Shown: in pieces, positions 61,122 to 64,000 of the stretch
Layout of the letters: each line of letters starts with the position of its first letter
Position numbering within the stretch: position 1 is the first letter of the stretch
Origin: Arthrobacter nitroguajacolicus_D
GTDB lineage: Bacteria > Actinomycetota > Actinomycetes > Actinomycetales > Micrococcaceae
Assembly (NCBI RefSeq): GCF_031455195.1
Contig: NZ_JAVDSH010000001.1
Coordinates: forward strand, 372,001 to 436,000
Direction: 5' to 3'
Length of the DNA stretch: 64,000 nucleotides
The notes under the pieces: model-generated
Told to the model about the DNA's origin: nothing
The model's input: the letters and a program-made list of their open reading frames with translations, nothing else
Database searches by the model: none
Made by a program: the position numbers and the translations under genes

Positions 61122-61739
61122 CTATTGCACCGTCGACTGGAGGCGCGAGTGGAGGCCTGCGATGAGGATTTCCAGACCGAATTCGAAAGCGGCTTCACCG
61201 CGTTCAGTGGGAGGGCCCGCATAGGTCAGGGCATGGGTGAGCGTCGGATAGCCGTGCTGCGGCGGAGCCCAGACGACGTCAGGAGCTGCCAGGTCCAGGG
61301 CGAAGCCCAGCGCGAAGCTGTCAATGGTGGAGATCGCGGAGACCACGTCCCGGCCGGTGAACCCGGCCGTGCGGAGGGCGACGGCAAGGTTTTCGTAAAG
61401 CGCCAGTACTTGGGGGTCCTGGACTGTTTGGAGTACCAGCAGGGGCGCGAGCCTGGGGTGGCGGGCAAAAGCGTCGCGGTAACTGCGGACGATCGCGCGA
61501 AGTGATGCTTCCCAATCCTGGTCGTCGCCGAGGACGTAGGGCAATTCTGCGATGATCCGCCCGCGCATGAGCTCAAGTATCTCTTCGCGACCGCTCACGT
61601 GGTTGTAGATGGAGGATTGGCTGACGCCGATCCGCTTGGCCAGTTTGGGCAGGCTGAAGTCCCCCGCCTCGTCCACCAGTTCGAGGGCGGCGGTGACGAG
61701 TGCGTCGACGGATATCAGCGGGACCAGCGGGCGTGCCAT
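61122..61739 (-). CDS. TetR-family transcriptional regulator
   Basis: The 205-residue protein has the TetR N-terminal helix-turn-helix (LPKLAKRIGVSQSSIYNHVSGREEIL, cited as LAKRIGVSQSSIYNHVSGRE near residues 30-49) and a C-terminal TetR_C-like helical domain with conserved FALGFAL. ATG 61739 is chosen for GGAG eight bases upstream and the MARPLVPL start; the frame is open further 5'. It is divergent from an APC permease-amidohydrolase operon with a palindrome between, so it probably represses that operon. Confidence 0.87.
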   Translation of the reverse strand: MARPLVPLISVDALVTAALELVDEAGDFSLPKLAKRIGVSQSSIYNHVSGREEILELMRGRIIAELPYVLGDDQDWEASLRAIVRSYRDAFARHPRLAPLLVLQTVQDPQVLALYENLAVALRTAGFTGRDVVSAISTIDSFALGFALDLAAPDVVWAPPQHGYPTLTHALTYAGPPTERGEAAFEFGLEILIAGLHSRLQSTVQ

Positions 61740-61825
61740 ACGGGTGTCTCCATTCAAGGTTGTTGTTACGACTCTAGCCAGAACTTTGCGCCCAAGTATT
61801 GTGCCGCTGGTCACAGGGCCTTACG

Positions 61826-61849
61826 ATAAACGAAAGCCTTTCGCTTTAT
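61826..61849. promoter_or_regulatory. Operator-like palindrome between tetR and the permease gene
   Basis: ATAAACGAAAG (61826-61836) and CTTTCGCTTTAT (61838-61849) form an imperfect palindrome with one extra base in the right arm and a perfect CGAAAG-C-CTTTCG core. Its length and location fit a TetR-type operator controlling the divergent genes. Confidence 0.65.
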
Positions 61850-61900
61850 GTTCCGAAACCCTGAAAACTTCCCCTCCCCACATAACCCCAGAGGACCCCC

Positions 61901-63358
61901 ATGTCTGACCTCGAAACCCGACCGCCGGCAGCTGATGCCGGGAACGGGCTCAAACGGAATGCCATTGGCACCGGCGGCATCGCCTTCCTGGTGATCTCCG
62001 CAGCAGCCCCCCTCACCGTGATGGCCGGAGTGGCACCAGTAGCCCTTGGCGTTGGGGGCATCGGCGCCCCGATGGGTTACGTCATCGCTGGCGCTGTGCT
62101 GCTGGTCTTCGCCATCTCCTTCATGGCCATGACCAAGCACGTCAAAGCCGCCGGCGGCTTCTACACATACATCACGCTGGCCATGGGCAAGACCGTGGGC
62201 CTGGCCTCAGCCATCCTGGCAATCGTTTCCTACAACTGCCTGCAAATCGGCGTCTACGGGCTCTTCGCCGTCCAGACCCAGGCAATGCTCCACACGCTCT
62301 TCGGCCTCGACGTTCCCTGGCCGGTAGTGGCCTTGGTTGCGATCGCAGCGGTGTGGTTCCTTGGATACCGCGGCATCGACGTCGGAGCAAAGGTCCTGGG
62401 GGTCCTGCTCATCGCCGAAACCGCAATCCTTGCCGTCATGGGGGTTGGAATCCTGGCCCGTGGAGGCGCCCAAGGCATCAGCTTCTCCTCCTTCTCCCCC
62501 GAGCACGCGTTCACGCCAGGCGTGCTGGCCATCCTCGCCATCTGCTTCGCAGCTTTCATGGGCTTTGAATCCACCGTGCTGTACCGGCGCGAAGCACGCA
62601 ATCCTGACAAGTCGGTCCCCCGGGCAACCTACATTGCCGTAGGTTTCATGTCCGTGTTCTACGCGTTCATCGTCTGGACCGTCATCCAGGCATATGGGGA
62701 CGGAAACGTGGTGGAGGCTGCCGGTGAACTGGCCGATGGCATGTTCTTCGCTACCATCAACCAATACGTGGGGCCCTGGGCCGAAGTCGTCATGTACGTG
62801 CTGATCGTGACCAGTGTCTACGCATCCCAGCTTGCCTTCCACAACGCCATCAACCGCTACGTGTACATGCTGGCGAAAGACGGCGTCCTGCCCGCATTCC
62901 TTGGCAAGACACACCCCAAATACAAGTCGCCGCATCGTGCAGGTCAGATCCAGACTGTCCTGGCCGCCGTCGTCATTATCATCTGTGCGATCGCAGGGGC
63001 CGACCCGTACAAGCAACTGCTGATCTGGGTCAACACTCCGGGCATATTCGGGATCGTTGCCCTCCAGGGCTTGGTTTCTGTCGCTGCCTTCATCTACCTG
63101 CGCCGTAACCCAGCCGCTGTCACGAACCGCCTGATCATCCCGCTGACCATCGCCTCGGCCGTCCTGCTGTTCGGAGTGGTGGCACTGATCGCCATCAACA
63201 TCGAGCTCCTCACCTTTGCCGATGCCCTGACCAACACCATCCTGCTGCTGGTGGCACCGCTGGTGTTCCTCGCTGGCCTCCTGATTGCCCGCGGCCTGCG
63301 CACCAACCGCCCTGACGTCTTCTCCCGGATTGGAAGCTTCGAAAGCCATGACTCCTGA
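61901..63358 (+). CDS. APC-family amino acid/amine permease
   Basis: The 485-residue permease has about twelve helices. It begins GTGGIAFLVISAAAPLTVMAG near residues 23-43 (cited as IAFLVISAAAPLTVMAG), GVGGIGAPMGYVIAGAVL, and KAAGGFYTYI, features of the amino acid/polyamine/organocation superfamily. ATG 61901 follows AGAGGA. Substrate is not clear. It overlaps the amidohydrolase gene by 11 bases, so it probably imports that enzyme's substrate, under the divergent TetR regulator. Confidence 0.9.
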   Translation: MSDLETRPPAADAGNGLKRNAIGTGGIAFLVISAAAPLTVMAGVAPVALGVGGIGAPMGYVIAGAVLLVFAISFMAMTKHVKAAGGFYTYITLAMGKTVGLASAILAIVSYNCLQIGVYGLFAVQTQAMLHTLFGLDVPWPVVALVAIAAVWFLGYRGIDVGAKVLGVLLIAETAILAVMGVGILARGGAQGISFSSFSPEHAFTPGVLAILAICFAAFMGFESTVLYRREARNPDKSVPRATYIAVGFMSVFYAFIVWTVIQAYGDGNVVEAAGELADGMFFATINQYVGPWAEVVMYVLIVTSVYASQLAFHNAINRYVYMLAKDGVLPAFLGKTHPKYKSPHRAGQIQTVLAAVVIIICAIAGADPYKQLLIWVNTPGIFGIVALQGLVSVAAFIYLRRNPAAVTNRLIIPLTIASAVLLFGVVALIAINIELLTFADALTNTILLLVAPLVFLAGLLIARGLRTNRPDVFSRIGSFESHDS

Positions 63359-64000
63359 CCTCATCATCCTGGCCGACACCGTTCACACACTGGATGACCG
63401 GCCACACCATGAGCCCATACAAGCCGTCGCAGTCAGCGGCGGCGTGGTTGCCGCCGTCGGAAGCCGCTCGGACGCCCAAAGCTGGCGCCAAGCGGGAACA
63501 CGGGTGGTTGACCTCGGCACGGCTACGCTGACGCCAGGGCTGGTGGACTGCCATATCCACCCCGTATTTGGGCTTGACCTTACGGTCGGTGTGGACCTGT
63601 CCGGCGCGGGCACGTTGGAGGAAGTCCGCGCCCTGTTGCGCACGGAAGCAGCGAACGACGGCGAGTGGTTGCGTGGCTGGGGCCTGAACCCGAACGCTTT
63701 CGGCACCACCCCCATGCACCGCCATGCCTTGGACGATGTCAGCGGCGGGAAGCCAGCCCTTGTACGGCTGTTCGATGGCCATTCGGCGCTGGCCAACAGC
63801 CGGGCGCTTGACCGTGCCGGCGTCCACGGGCCGGAGGAATTCGACCAGGCTTCGGAGGTGGTTTGCGACGGCGATGGCACCCCCACCGGGCTCCTGCTGG
63901 AAGCCGCGGCCATGGAACTCGTCCAGCGGCACATGCCGCAGGAGTCCTTCGCCGAGCGTAAGGCGCGGCTGGCCGGGCTGCTGAGGGACTTCGCCCGTTC
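63348..64000 (+). CDS. YtcJ-like amidohydrolase, N-terminal part (runs off the window)
   Basis: Only the first 217 codons are present. The amidohydrolase start is clear: LIILADTVHTLD, then AVAVSGGVVAAVGS and the metal-binding LTPGLVDCHIHP with the HxH pair. The spacing and DGHSALANSRALDRAG match the YtcJ-like subgroup of metal-dependent hydrolases, which cleave formamides, amides or related bonds. The ATG overlaps the permease stop by 11 bases (ATGACTCCTGA). The gene continues past 64000. Confidence 0.88.
   Translation, partial: MTPDLIILADTVHTLDDRPHHEPIQAVAVSGGVVAAVGSRSDAQSWRQAGTRVVDLGTATLTPGLVDCHIHPVFGLDLTVGVDLSGAGTLEEVRALLRTEAANDGEWLRGWGLNPNAFGTTPMHRHALDDVSGGKPALVRLFDGHSALANSRALDRAGVHGPEEFDQASEVVCDGDGTPTGLLLEAAAMELVQRHMPQESFAERKARLAGLLRDFAR

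Overview
The window is GC-rich chromosomal DNA from a high-GC Gram-positive bacterium, most likely an Arthrobacter or Paenarthrobacter relative (Micrococcaceae). OpcA, RbpA, WhiA, a CoaE-GrpB fusion, an EF-G2 and a DUF3516-type helicase are all actinobacterial markers. The gene order zwf-opcA-pgl facing rbpA and uvrC-rapZ-yvcK-whiA-(sodA)-gap-pgk-tpiA-secG is the conserved actinobacterial block. Genes are densely packed, with many 1-14 bp overlaps and many GTG starts. I saw no tRNA, rRNA, CRISPR array, insertion sequence, prophage or integration scar.

Layout. 1-7.9 kb: the end of the pentose-phosphate genes (zwf, opcA, pgl), then rbpA, secG, the triose part of glycolysis (tpiA, pgk, gap), sodA and whiA, mostly on the minus strand. 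7.9-16.4 kb: yvcK, rapZ, uvrC, an acyltransferase, a HAD phosphatase and uvrA. 16.4-24 kb: a GntR regulator, a trans-aconitate methyltransferase-like gene, a DUF3516 helicase, a CoA-transferase, a GNAT, a proline iminopeptidase and an MFS exporter. 25-32 kb: a TerC protein behind a manganese-type riboswitch, uvrB, coaE, a YigZ protein and rpsA. 32-42 kb: a deacetylase lipoprotein, an Eis-like acetyltransferase, polA, a thioesterase, a reductase, an uncharacterised lipoprotein/membrane pair and a Pit phosphate transporter with a small membrane partner.

42.4-52.6 kb is the accessory part. It holds a tryptophan-to-anthranilate operon (kynA, kynU, PaaX-type regulator), an uncharacterised catabolic operon (SDR, FAD dehydrogenase, Dabb protein, MHS transporter) near an IclR regulator, and a DasR/NagR-like GntR regulator divergent from an N-acetylglucosamine-kinase-like gene with dre-like operators between them. 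52.7-64 kb: a LolA-like secreted protein with an ABC exporter, a YciO/Sua5 protein, a stand-alone LigD-type polymerase, an alpha/beta hydrolase, EF-G2, an M50 protease-like membrane protein, a TetR regulator, and an APC permease followed by a truncated amidohydrolase.

The most useful non-coding signals: (i) a recurrent -10 element of the form TANNNT ending 6-7 nt before the start codon of about sixteen ORFs, implying widespread leaderless mRNAs and deciding several starts; (ii) TTGTC-like boxes at exactly the PafBC (RecA-NDp) spacing before uvrB, polA and uvrC, while uvrA has a LexA/SOS-like box; (iii) a yybP-ykoY-like aptamer before terC; (iv) dre-like operators; (v) short leader ORFs before two genes. 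No entirely new system is evident. The best candidates for undescribed biology are the LolA-like/ABC operon with its leader peptide, the TIG lipoprotein/membrane pair and the SDR/FAD/Dabb/MHS catabolic operon.
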